Source: UBA7330 sp043554545
GTDB taxonomy: Bacteria > Bacteroidota > Bacteroidia > Cytophagales > Cyclobacteriaceae
Reading direction: 5' to 3'
Assembly (NCBI GenBank): GCA_043554545.1
Contig: CP121337.1
Span: forward strand, 930,001 to 994,000
DNA: 64,000 bases
Under the pieces are notes generated by a model, which saw nothing but the letters and a program-made list of their open reading frames with translations, was not told where the DNA came from and ran no database searches. Positions 34,661-43,036 of this stretch are shown piece after piece. The translations under genes and the position numbers were made by a program. Positions within the stretch are counted from its first letter, which is position 1; each line of letters begins with the position of its first letter.

Positions 34661-35638
34661 ATGATGCAAGCCTTAATTTGTGACCATTTTGGATCAGTTG
34701 AAAGTCTGAATTTTACCGAAGTACCGATTCCAGAAGTGATCGCTTCAGATGAGGTTCTGATAAGGGTAAGGTATTGTGGGGTGAATTTCCCAGATACCTT
34801 GATTGTGGAAGGGAAGTACCAATTTCGGCCTAAGCTTCCTTTTGTGCCAGGAGGGGAGGTTTCTGGTGAAGTGGTGCAAACTGGGTCAACAGTCAACAAT
34901 CTAAAAAAGGGAGACCGTGTTATTGCAGCAATGGGCTGGGGTGGGTTTGCACAGTTCGCAGTTGCAAAAGCTACAAATACCTTTAAAATCGAAAAGGAGA
35001 TCTCTTTGAGAGAAGGAGCTGTATTTCTTGAGACTTTTGGAACAGCCATTCATGGACTAAAGGATAGGGGAGAGGTAAAAAAAGGAGAAGTCATTGCAAT
35101 TCTGGGGGCTTCCGGAGGAACAGGAAATGCAGCAATACAAGTTGGTAAAATGTTGGGTGCAAAAGTTATTGCGGTAGCTGGATCGGAGGAGAAACTTGCT
35201 TTTGCTTTGGAGACTGGAGCTGATCATGCGATTAATTATAATACAAAAGACCTAAAAGGGGTACTGAAAGGGCTTGGTGGTATCGATGTGGTTTTTGATC
35301 CTGTTGGTGGAGAAGTATCAGAACATGCCTTCAGAGCTTTAAATCCTTTTGGCAGACACCTGGTAGTTGGTTTTGCTTCCGGAGGTATTCCTCAATTACC
35401 CTGGAATTTGCCACTCTTGAAATCAGCTTCAATAGTTGGTGTATTTTGGGGTCACTTTTGGAGAAATCATCCGGAAAAAAACAGCGCAAATATTATGCAA
35501 TTGCTTCAGTGGGTAAAAATGGATCTTATCCACCCAAAAATCATGAAGACATACGCCCTTTCTGATGGGGTAGAGGCCCTGAAGGATTTAAAAAGTCGAA
35601 AAGCAATTGGAAAAATAGTCTTAGAAGTGTCTGATTAG
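34661..35638 (+). CDS. NADPH:quinone oxidoreductase family (zinc-independent MDR)
   Basis: The 325-residue medium-chain dehydrogenase/reductase has an N-terminal GroES-like domain (RYCGVNFPDTLIVEGKYQ) and a Rossmann domain with AILGASGGTGNAAIQVGKML. It lacks the catalytic and structural zinc cysteines, consistent with the quinone-reductase class, which reduces quinones or enones with NADPH. Two adjacent ATGs open the frame, and I use the first. It ends by overlapping the LpxR-like gene stop in TTAG. Confidence 0.87.
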   Translation: MMQALICDHFGSVESLNFTEVPIPEVIASDEVLIRVRYCGVNFPDTLIVEGKYQFRPKLPFVPGGEVSGEVVQTGSTVNNLKKGDRVIAAMGWGGFAQFAVAKATNTFKIEKEISLREGAVFLETFGTAIHGLKDRGEVKKGEVIAILGASGGTGNAAIQVGKMLGAKVIAVAGSEEKLAFALETGADHAINYNTKDLKGVLKGLGGIDVVFDPVGGEVSEHAFRALNPFGRHLVVGFASGGIPQLPWNLPLLKSASIVGVFWGHFWRNHPEKNSANIMQLLQWVKMDLIHPKIMKTYALSDGVEALKDLKSRKAIGKIVLEVSD

Positions 35639-36576
35639 AAGCGCTGATTCATCCGAATCCCTACGTAGTAGTGAGCGGTAGCTTCTGTAGTTTCAGGGGA
35701 ACGTACATACCCTAATATTCCAAAATCAAATGAAGGCCAACTCATAACAGCTCCAAATCTGTGTTGAAAAATATTTCTCTTGGCAATTTTGGTGAAAGCG
35801 GAGGTTTTTCCAATAAGATTCCCCTCGATGGTAGCATTGTAAAATACAAATTCATAACCAGGTGCATAGAACACATACATTTCACTCATTTTGGTAACAG
35901 GTGATTTTTTTTTGATTTTTCCAAGCTGACCTGAATAGAAAGAAGACTGATCAATCGTCATAAAATTCCCAAACCTGATCACCAATTCTTGTCTGATCCA
36001 ATTGTTTGTAGTCCCAACGGCGATATTAGACTCGGAGATGAGCTCCAGAGACTGATAATTTAGAAATGTTTGGGCGTAGTTTATATATATGGTAGCCAGT
36101 GGTGTATCATTGATTTGATATTTCCAGCCTCTAGGCTCTCCCAAATTAAAGAGTTGATGATAGTAAGTGTGCATCTCACCAATTTTACTTGAGGGACCCA
36201 TCCATCCAAGCTCAAATTCCAAACCCAAATAATTTCCCTTTCTAAAATAGTAATCTGCGATAAAGCTGGCAGAAAACTGCCCTGCATACGGCCGGTCGAA
36301 TAATGGCTCAAACCTCCAAAGGATATCTTTTGGTGTAAAAATGCGATGGTTCAGTTGAAAGCCGTGAATAATCTTTCTTTGACTTGAAGTGTCGCGGACG
36401 TACCGAAAAGAAGGATAAATCCCGCTGCTATAATACTGGTCTTTATAAAAATTGAGGGTAAAGGCATCGTTATCAACGATCAACCTGGCTTCATTTTTAA
36501 GATATTTTTCTGTTTGTGCTGATAAATGAAGTGAAGAAGTCAGCAAGATAAAGGCGGCGATCAAGTAGCTTCGCAT
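35635..36576 (-). CDS. LpxR-like outer-membrane lipid A deacylase family protein
   Basis: The 313-residue protein has a signal peptide ending LHLSAQ and the family landmarks RLIVDNDAFTLNFYKDQYYS (the N-D-x-F motif), FDRPYAGQF, and a C-terminal barrel strand ending in Phe. LpxR removes the 3'-acyloxyacyl group of lipid A in the outer membrane of enteric bacteria. The catalytic residues are not checked here by alignment, and activity on Bacteroidota lipid A is inferred. A TATATTTG -7 match lies only 8 bp before the ATG, which would imply an almost leaderless transcript. Confidence 0.78.
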   Translation of the reverse strand: MRSYLIAAFILLTSSLHLSAQTEKYLKNEARLIVDNDAFTLNFYKDQYYSSGIYPSFRYVRDTSSQRKIIHGFQLNHRIFTPKDILWRFEPLFDRPYAGQFSASFIADYYFRKGNYLGLEFELGWMGPSSKIGEMHTYYHQLFNLGEPRGWKYQINDTPLATIYINYAQTFLNYQSLELISESNIAVGTTNNWIRQELVIRFGNFMTIDQSSFYSGQLGKIKKKSPVTKMSEMYVFYAPGYEFVFYNATIEGNLIGKTSAFTKIAKRNIFQHRFGAVMSWPSFDFGILGYVRSPETTEATAHYYVGIRMNQRF

Positions 36577-36603
36577 TACCTTTCAAATATAGATATTTGG
36601 CCT

Positions 36604-37707
36604 ATGGATACTGGTTTTTTGAAGGAAAAATTAAGTGAGAGAAAGGATTCAGGCAATCTGAGAAAGCTCACAATAAAAAGTGGATTATTAGATTTTGTGT
36701 CGAATGATTACCTGGGACTTGCACGAAATTCTTCCTTAGCAAATCAAATTAATGCTAATCACCAACCTGCTTTATTGAAGCATGGAAGTACAGGGAGTCG
36801 CTTGCTATCCGGCAATCATGAATATTATGCATTAGTCGAAAGCTATTTAAAAGAGGTTTTTCAGGCAGAGGCCGTCCTCATATTTAATTCAGGGTATCAT
36901 GCTAACCAGGCACTTGTTTCTTCTGTTGCTGAAAAGGGGGATACAATTATATATGATCAACTATCTCATGTATGCTTGAAAGAAGGAGCCTGGCTAAGTA
37001 AGGCGAATACTTTGGCTTATCGCCACAATGATATGGAAGATTTGTCCATGAAACTATCGCAAGCCAATGGGAGAAAATTTGTTGTAACAGAAACTGTATT
37101 TTCAATGGACGGTGATTTTGCACCGATAAAAGAGCTCACTGATCTTTGCCAAAAACATGAGGCTTATTTGATTGTTGACGAAGCACATAGTACAGGATCC
37201 TATGGTGAATTAGGAGCAGGTTTTTTGGTCGATATGGGATTGAATAATAGTGTTTTTGCACGGGTTTATACTTTTGGGAAAGCCATGGGAGTACATGGTG
37301 CCTGCGTTGCCGGAAGTCAGGTATTGATAGACTATTTGATCAATTTTGCCAGACCCTTTATTTACACGACAGCGTTGCCCCCTATTAGTTTGATATCAAT
37401 TAAGGAAAGTTTTCAGTATTTAAAAGCGCATATTAATCTGCAAAAAGATCTGAAACAAAGGATTGATACTTTTAGAGAAGGGTTCACTGATTCCATTAGT
37501 CGGACGGCTATTCAACCGGTCATTATGGGTTCAAATAAGCGATCGAAAATAGCTTCAAAGGCTTTATTTGATGAGGGAATTGATGTCAGGCCTATCCTTT
37601 CACCTACTGTCAAAAAAGGTACAGAAAGATTAAGGATTAGTTTACACGTGCACAATACATCTGATCAAATTGAAAAATTAACTTCCATCCTAAACAGAAT
37701 TATTTAA
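36604..37707 (+). CDS. bioF: 8-amino-7-oxononanoate synthase (alpha-oxoamine synthase family)
   Basis: The 367-residue PLP enzyme condenses pimeloyl-thioester with L-alanine in biotin synthesis. The Schiff-base Lys lies in YTFGKAMGVHG, the cofactor Asp in IVDEAHSTG, and the substrate-binding HGSTGSRLLSGN near residue 60. Its position as the first of bioF-bioD-bioA confirms the role over other alpha-oxoamine synthases. bioD follows by 3 bp. Confidence 0.92.
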   Translation: MDTGFLKEKLSERKDSGNLRKLTIKSGLLDFVSNDYLGLARNSSLANQINANHQPALLKHGSTGSRLLSGNHEYYALVESYLKEVFQAEAVLIFNSGYHANQALVSSVAEKGDTIIYDQLSHVCLKEGAWLSKANTLAYRHNDMEDLSMKLSQANGRKFVVTETVFSMDGDFAPIKELTDLCQKHEAYLIVDEAHSTGSYGELGAGFLVDMGLNNSVFARVYTFGKAMGVHGACVAGSQVLIDYLINFARPFIYTTALPPISLISIKESFQYLKAHINLQKDLKQRIDTFREGFTDSISRTAIQPVIMGSNKRSKIASKALFDEGIDVRPILSPTVKKGTERLRISLHVHNTSDQIEKLTSILNRII

Positions 37708-37710
37708 TAT

Positions 37711-38325
37711 ATGCCTGAAAGATATTTTGTAACAGCAATTGGAACAGATAGTGGAAAGACGCTGGTCAGTGCTATTCTCACTGAAATGCTTAAAGCTGAT
37801 TACTGGAAGCCTATACAAGCTGGTTATCCGCGTGATACAGACACTCTAAAAGCTTTGGTTTCTAATCAAAGCACAATTTTTCATGAAGAAGCCTATCTTT
37901 TGAATACTCCGGCATCACCGCATGCTTCTGCTAAAATTGATGGATTAACCATCGATTTGAATAACATCAAATTACCAGATACAAAAAAAGACCTGGTAAT
38001 TGAAGGAGCAGGAGGGTGCCTGGTTCCGTTAAATGATGAAGATGTGGTCATTGACCTTGTTCCTCACCTTAATGCCCAAATCATTCTAGTTTCTGACTTA
38101 TATCTTGGATCAATCAACCATACCTTGTTAACTGTGAATTATTTGCAAAAAACGGGGTACATAGTAAAAGGCATCATTTTTAATGGTGATGAAAATTTAG
38201 AAAGCCAAAGGATTATCTTATTGAAATCAGGTTTAAAGCATTTGTTGCATATCAAAAAAGAAGATCACATAGACATGGAAGTTGTTAAAAAATATGCTGA
38301 ATTACTTTCAAAAAACTGGTTATGA
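37711..38325 (+). CDS. bioD: dethiobiotin synthase
   Basis: The 204-residue ATPase closes the ureido ring of dethiobiotin using CO2. The P-loop-like AIGTDSGKTLVSAIL and the catalytic-region EGAGGCLVPLN are present. Length is close to the roughly 220-residue norm. Its stop overlaps the bioA start by 4 bp. Confidence 0.93.
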   Translation: MPERYFVTAIGTDSGKTLVSAILTEMLKADYWKPIQAGYPRDTDTLKALVSNQSTIFHEEAYLLNTPASPHASAKIDGLTIDLNNIKLPDTKKDLVIEGAGGCLVPLNDEDVVIDLVPHLNAQIILVSDLYLGSINHTLLTVNYLQKTGYIVKGIIFNGDENLESQRIILLKSGLKHLLHIKKEDHIDMEVVKKYAELLSKNWL

Positions 38326-39584
38326 ACTGGCAAAAGATTGATCAAAAGAATATTTGGCACCCTTTTAGTCCACTTTCAGAGCGCCCCGTTATTCAGGTCA
38401 AGAAGGGGAGAGGCATTTATTTACAGACGATAGATAATCAATGGATCATTGATTGTATTTCTTCCTGGTGGGTTAACATTCACGGTCATGCAAATAAGCA
38501 AATTGCTAGAGCCATTGGTAAGCAGGCAAGGAAGTTGGAGCAAGTTATTTTCGCTGGTTTTACCCATGAGCCAGCTGCTAAATTGTCTCAATTACTGTTG
38601 AAACTTCTTCCTGAATCACAGTCTAAGCTATTTTTTAGTGATGATGGATCTACTTCTGTTGAAGTAGCACTAAAAATAGCCATTCAATATTGGCGTAATC
38701 AAGGCATAAAGCGCAAAAAAGTGATTGCCATAGATGGTGCATACCATGGGGATACCTTTGGATCAATGTCAGTAGGTGAACGAGGGATTTTTAACCTCCC
38801 CTTTTTTGATTATCTCTTTGAAGTTGATTTTATTCCGTTTCCAGAGGGAGATGGAGCACCGAGCATTCAAAAAATGAAAGAGCTGGTTTCTGATGATACG
38901 GCCCTATTTATCTTTGAGCCACTAGTTCAGGGTGCTTCAGGCATGCGGATGTATGAGCCGCGAGTACTTGATGAATTAATCAATATTGCTCGTGCCAGTC
39001 AAGTTATTTGTATTGCTGATGAGGTCATGACAGGTTTTGGTCGAACAGGGAAAATATTTGCATCAGACTACCTGACTAACAAACCGGATATTTTTTGCCT
39101 TTCCAAAGGAATCACAGGTGGGTTTTTACCAATGGGTGTCACCACCGTATCCAGCGAAATAGCCTCTAGTTTTGACGCCAATGATTATGCAAAGACATTT
39201 TTCCATGGGCACTCCTATACGGCTAATCCATTGGCATGTGCTGCAGCGGTAGAAAGCATGAAAATTTTGAATAAGCCGTCTTGTCAGGATCAAATTGCAA
39301 TGATTTCCCGCAGCCATCAAAAGTTTGTTTTTGATACGCCAGTTAAAGCTAAAGTCAAAGAGATCAAGGCATTTGGTACCATCTTGCGTATTGACCTGAA
39401 AGTGGATGATCCGGGATATGTGAGTGGTATGAAAGAAAAAATTTATGATCACTTTCTTTCAAAAGGTTTATTAATTAGGCCATTAGGGAACGTGATATAC
39501 TTGCTGCCTCCATATGTAATTCAGGAGAAGGAACTAAAAAGAGTTTATTCAGAATTAAGAAAATTCCTTGAAGAATTGGGTTGA
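38322..39584 (+). CDS. bioA: adenosylmethionine-8-amino-7-oxononanoate aminotransferase
   Basis: The 420-residue PLP enzyme converts 7-keto-8-aminopelargonate to 7,8-diaminopelargonate. Visible features are the N-terminal IWHPFSPLSERP, the SSWWVNIHGHA aromatic motif, the cofactor DEVMTGFGRTG and the Schiff-base Lys in CLSKGITGGFLPMG. It is the last gene of the operon. bioB and bioC/bioH are not in the window. Confidence 0.94.
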   Translation: MNWQKIDQKNIWHPFSPLSERPVIQVKKGRGIYLQTIDNQWIIDCISSWWVNIHGHANKQIARAIGKQARKLEQVIFAGFTHEPAAKLSQLLLKLLPESQSKLFFSDDGSTSVEVALKIAIQYWRNQGIKRKKVIAIDGAYHGDTFGSMSVGERGIFNLPFFDYLFEVDFIPFPEGDGAPSIQKMKELVSDDTALFIFEPLVQGASGMRMYEPRVLDELINIARASQVICIADEVMTGFGRTGKIFASDYLTNKPDIFCLSKGITGGFLPMGVTTVSSEIASSFDANDYAKTFFHGHSYTANPLACAAAVESMKILNKPSCQDQIAMISRSHQKFVFDTPVKAKVKEIKAFGTILRIDLKVDDPGYVSGMKEKIYDHFLSKGLLIRPLGNVIYLLPPYVIQEKELKRVYSELRKFLEELG

Positions 39585-39715
39585 TTCCCAAAGCTTTTAC
39601 CTGCTTTTTCGAGCCATTTGGTCAATTTTATTAAATTTCTGACACCAATCGTGATGGTACAGGTAAGCTGATTGGATTTAGATTGTTTACTTTGTAAAAA
39701 ATTAGTATTAGAAAA

Positions 39716-41806
39716 ATGAGTATTGAAATCCCAAACATCTGGAACAAAGAGAAAGAAAAGTCATTTAATAACGACCAAGTTGACTTATTGATTTACAGGT
39801 CTAATTTGTTAGGATCTGATTTAAGGGTTACAAATTACGGAGGAGGCAATACCTCCTGTAAAACCATAGAAAAGGACCCATTGACAGGAGAGGAAACGGA
39901 AATCATGTGGGTAAAAGGTTCTGGTGGAGATATTGGTACATTGAAAAGAAATGGCCTTGCAGGATTATACATGAACAGGTTGCAGGATCTAAAAAAGATT
40001 TACAGAGGTCTGGAACATGAAGATGAAATGGTAGGACTATTTAATCATTGTATCTACGATCTTGACTCTAGAGCACCTTCTATTGATACCCCACTACATG
40101 CTTTTTTACCATTTAAGCACATTGATCACCTTCATGCAGACTCATTAATCTCTATAGCAGCAGCAGAGGATGGTGAGAAGATCACAAAAGAATTATTTGA
40201 TGGTGAGTTGTCATGGGTTCCTTGGCAACGTCCGGGATTCGACCTGGCACTAAAGCTTGAAAAGTCACTTGCTGACAACCCGGGAATTCGTGGGATTGTA
40301 CTAGGTGGCCATGGATTGTTTACCTGGGGAGATACTGCTGAAGAGTGTTATAAAAACAGTCTCGATGTAATCAACAAAGCCGCGATTTACCTGGAGGAGC
40401 ATTATGGTAAAAAACGACCTGTCTTTGGTGGGGAAAAAATCAAAAGTCTGAAGCCAGCGGAAAGATTGGATCAAGCAGCTGCCATAGCACCTATCCTTAG
40501 AGGACTTGCCAGTGGTTATTCAAGAATGGTTGGTCATTTTACAGACAATGAAAAGGTTCTTGAATTTATCAATAGCAAAGATCTGGATAAACTTGCGCCA
40601 TTGGGAACCAGTTGTCCCGACCATTTTCTACGAACCAAGATTAAGCCATTGGTTTTAGATCTCCCTTCCAATCAGGATCTTAGTGACGGTCAAAAAATAA
40701 AGGATATGCTCTCTCAGGCATTCGCCGACTATAGGGATGACTATAAGGATTATTACGAGAAGCATAAACGGTCAAATAGTCCGGCCATGCGTGATCCGAA
40801 TCCAGTGGTGATTCTATGGCCGGGTGTCGGGATGTTTTCCTATGCAAAAAACAAGCAGACTGCGAGGGTAGCTAGTGAATTCTATACGAATGCCATAAAT
40901 GTAATGAAAGGGGCAGAGGCTATTTCCAGCTATGTTTCTTTGCCATTGCAAGAAGCTTTTGACATTGAGTATTGGCTATTAGAGGAGGCTAAGCTTCAAA
41001 GAATGCCAAAAGAACAACCACTTTCCAGAAAAGTGGCACTTGTAACAGGCTCTGGTGGCGGAATAGGAAAAGCCATTGCTGAGAAATTCATACAAGAAGG
41101 AGCGGCAGTGATATTCAGTGATATCAATGAAGAGTTACTCAATGAAATCAAGAAGGAATATACTTCTGACCAGGCAATTGTAACAAAACTTAATGTAACT
41201 GATCAGCAATCAATTGCTCAGGCATTTAAAGAAGCAGCACTTGCATTTGGTGGTATAGATATTTTGGTTAATTCGGCTGGTCTAGCCCTATCAAAACCAC
41301 TTTTGGACCACACGGAGGAAGATTGGGACAGGCTCAATGACATCATGGTTAAAGGCCAGTTCTTAATGTGTAAAGAGGTAGCAAAAGTGATGAAAGCTCA
41401 GGTGTTGGGTGGTGATATTGTAAATATTGCAAGTAAGAACGCCTTGGTTTCCGGACCAAACAACGTGGCTTACGGCACAGCTAAATCAGCGCAGGCGCAC
41501 ATGAGTAGGCTTTTAGCAGCTGAGCTTGGACCAGATAAGATAAGAGTGAACGTGGTAAATCCTGACGCAGTGATCAGAAATAGCAATATCTGGCAATCTG
41601 GTTGGGCAGCAGGTAGAGCAAAAGCTTATGGCATAACAGTAGATGAGCTTCCAGCTTTTTACGCAAAAAGAACGCTGTTAAATGAAGAGTTGTTAGTAGA
41701 TGATATTGCCAACGGAGTTTTTGTATTTGTAAGCGGAATGCTTTCTAAATCTACGGGTAATATTCTCAATGTAGATGGAGGAGTTGCAGCAGCTTTTGTG
41801 AGATAG
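39716..41806 (+). CDS. bifunctional rhamnulose-1-phosphate aldolase / short-chain dehydrogenase
   Basis: The 696-residue fusion has an N-terminal class II aldolase (about residues 1-400: VTNYGGGNTSCKT, HLHADSLISIAAAEDG metal-binding His, GGHGLFTWGDTAEE) and a C-terminal SDR (about residues 435-696: VTGSGGGIGKAIAEK, YGTAKSAQAHMSRLLAAELG). In other bacteria this RhaDB/YuxG type cleaves rhamnulose-1-phosphate to dihydroxyacetone phosphate and lactaldehyde and oxidises lactaldehyde. No rhaA, rhaB or transporter genes are adjacent. It stands alone with its own terminator. Confidence 0.88.
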   Translation: MSIEIPNIWNKEKEKSFNNDQVDLLIYRSNLLGSDLRVTNYGGGNTSCKTIEKDPLTGEETEIMWVKGSGGDIGTLKRNGLAGLYMNRLQDLKKIYRGLEHEDEMVGLFNHCIYDLDSRAPSIDTPLHAFLPFKHIDHLHADSLISIAAAEDGEKITKELFDGELSWVPWQRPGFDLALKLEKSLADNPGIRGIVLGGHGLFTWGDTAEECYKNSLDVINKAAIYLEEHYGKKRPVFGGEKIKSLKPAERLDQAAAIAPILRGLASGYSRMVGHFTDNEKVLEFINSKDLDKLAPLGTSCPDHFLRTKIKPLVLDLPSNQDLSDGQKIKDMLSQAFADYRDDYKDYYEKHKRSNSPAMRDPNPVVILWPGVGMFSYAKNKQTARVASEFYTNAINVMKGAEAISSYVSLPLQEAFDIEYWLLEEAKLQRMPKEQPLSRKVALVTGSGGGIGKAIAEKFIQEGAAVIFSDINEELLNEIKKEYTSDQAIVTKLNVTDQQSIAQAFKEAALAFGGIDILVNSAGLALSKPLLDHTEEDWDRLNDIMVKGQFLMCKEVAKVMKAQVLGGDIVNIASKNALVSGPNNVAYGTAKSAQAHMSRLLAAELGPDKIRVNVVNPDAVIRNSNIWQSGWAAGRAKAYGITVDELPAFYAKRTLLNEELLVDDIANGVFVFVSGMLSKSTGNILNVDGGVAAAFVR

Positions 41807-41828
41807 ATAAATACATTTAGTATTTTCT

Positions 41829-41880
41829 AAGGGCTACTTAAACATCAGCTAATGTGCATGTTTGAGTAGCCCTTTTAGTT
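41829..41880 (+). terminator. rho-independent terminator after the aldolase/dehydrogenase gene
   Basis: AAGGGCTACTTAAACAT (41829-41845) pairs with ATGTTTGAGTAGCCCTT (41858-41874), with one T/G wobble, around a 12-nt loop. A short T-tract (TTTTAG) follows. Confidence 0.87.
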
Positions 41881-41973
41881 TGATATATGTCATGTTAAAG
41901 TAGCATATAGGTTTTTTCCTTTTAAGGCATTGAGTAGTATATCAATAATATACTTCTACCGTTCCTTTATCAT

Positions 41974-42990
41974 ATGTTTAATATCAGAATGGATTGCGTA
42001 CGTTTTTTGTTCGTTTTTCCCTTATTATGGGTATGGTGCTGTAATCCAAAAAGTGAAAATAAAGATCAAGGCTACTTATATTTTGAACACCCAAGTATGG
42101 GTAGCATGTTTAGTGTGACTGTATACAGTAATGACTCAGCCGATGTTGCTCAAACTGTGAATAAAGCTTTTGTGCTTCTTGATTCCTTAAATCTCATAAT
42201 GAGTGATTACCTGCCTCACAGTGAATTGATGCGCTTGTCACAATCCTCCGGATTGGATCAGTATGTGAAAGTAAGTACTGAACTTGATGACATCTTAAGA
42301 TTAAGCAGCTATTGGTACGAATGGTCTGAAGGGATCTTTGATGTTACCGTAGGTTCCTACACTCAGCTATGGAGGCGTGCCCAAAGGCAGGACTTATTAC
42401 CTTCAAAAGAAATCAGTAAGGCTTCATCTTCAGTTGGATTTAACCTTGTACACATGGATTCTTTAAAAGGAGTGCTGTTGGAAGAAGAAAATATGCAATT
42501 GGACCTTGGAGGTATTGCGAAAGGATATGCCGTTGACATGATCTATAATTTGTTAGCAGATCATGGTTATTCAATTAGCCTGATTGATGGGGGTGGAGAC
42601 CTTAGAATTGGGGATCCACCACCTGATAAAGATTCCTGGGAAGTAGCTGTTGAGACTTATTTGGGAAGAGATACCATACTAAATCTATCCAATGTGGGTG
42701 TTGCTACATCAGGTGATTTCTACAGAAGCATTGAGATTGATGGAAAACGATACTCTCATATCATTGACCCATTTACCGGATATGGTGTAATGGCCTCAAG
42801 AGTTGTTACTGCAATATCGATTGATTGTACTACTGCAGATGTATTGGCAAGTATTTATAGTATCACGGGACCAAACAATGCACGATTGAATAGTAAAATA
42901 GATACTATGAGTAATGTGTTGATTTATGAAAAGGAGCAGGGTGGTACACTGTTTTATGAAATCTCAGGCAATAAAAAGTCCGTCAAATAA
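41974..42990 (+). CDS. apbE: FAD:protein FMN transferase, lipoprotein type
   Basis: The 338-residue ApbE enzyme attaches FMN covalently to threonine of target proteins on the outer side of the inner membrane. It has a signal peptide with a Cys pair at residues 22-23 (VWCCNP), suggesting lipoprotein anchoring. Family motifs are MGSMFSVTVYS, LDLGGIAKGYAVD and the C-terminal HIIDPFTGYG, DVLAS block. No Nqr or Rnf complex or FMN-bind target gene is adjacent. Its stop codon lies inside a hairpin. Confidence 0.92.
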   Translation: MFNIRMDCVRFLFVFPLLWVWCCNPKSENKDQGYLYFEHPSMGSMFSVTVYSNDSADVAQTVNKAFVLLDSLNLIMSDYLPHSELMRLSQSSGLDQYVKVSTELDDILRLSSYWYEWSEGIFDVTVGSYTQLWRRAQRQDLLPSKEISKASSSVGFNLVHMDSLKGVLLEEENMQLDLGGIAKGYAVDMIYNLLADHGYSISLIDGGGDLRIGDPPPDKDSWEVAVETYLGRDTILNLSNVGVATSGDFYRSIEIDGKRYSHIIDPFTGYGVMASRVVTAISIDCTTADVLASIYSITGPNNARLNSKIDTMSNVLIYEKEQGGTLFYEISGNKKSVK

Positions 42991-43017
42991 AAAACCATAG
43001 GTTTTCACTTGACGGAC
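42978..43017 (-). terminator. hairpin terminator serving the minus-strand operon, overlapping the apbE stop
   Basis: GTCCGTCAA (42978-42986) pairs with TTGACGGAC (43009-43017), with an inner AAAACC/GGTTTT stem. On the minus strand the right arm is followed by TTTTTATT, so it is a good terminator for the Gfo/Idh gene. The left arm overlaps the last codons of apbE. Confidence 0.82.
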
Positions 43018-43036
43018 AAGAATATCATTTATTTAC

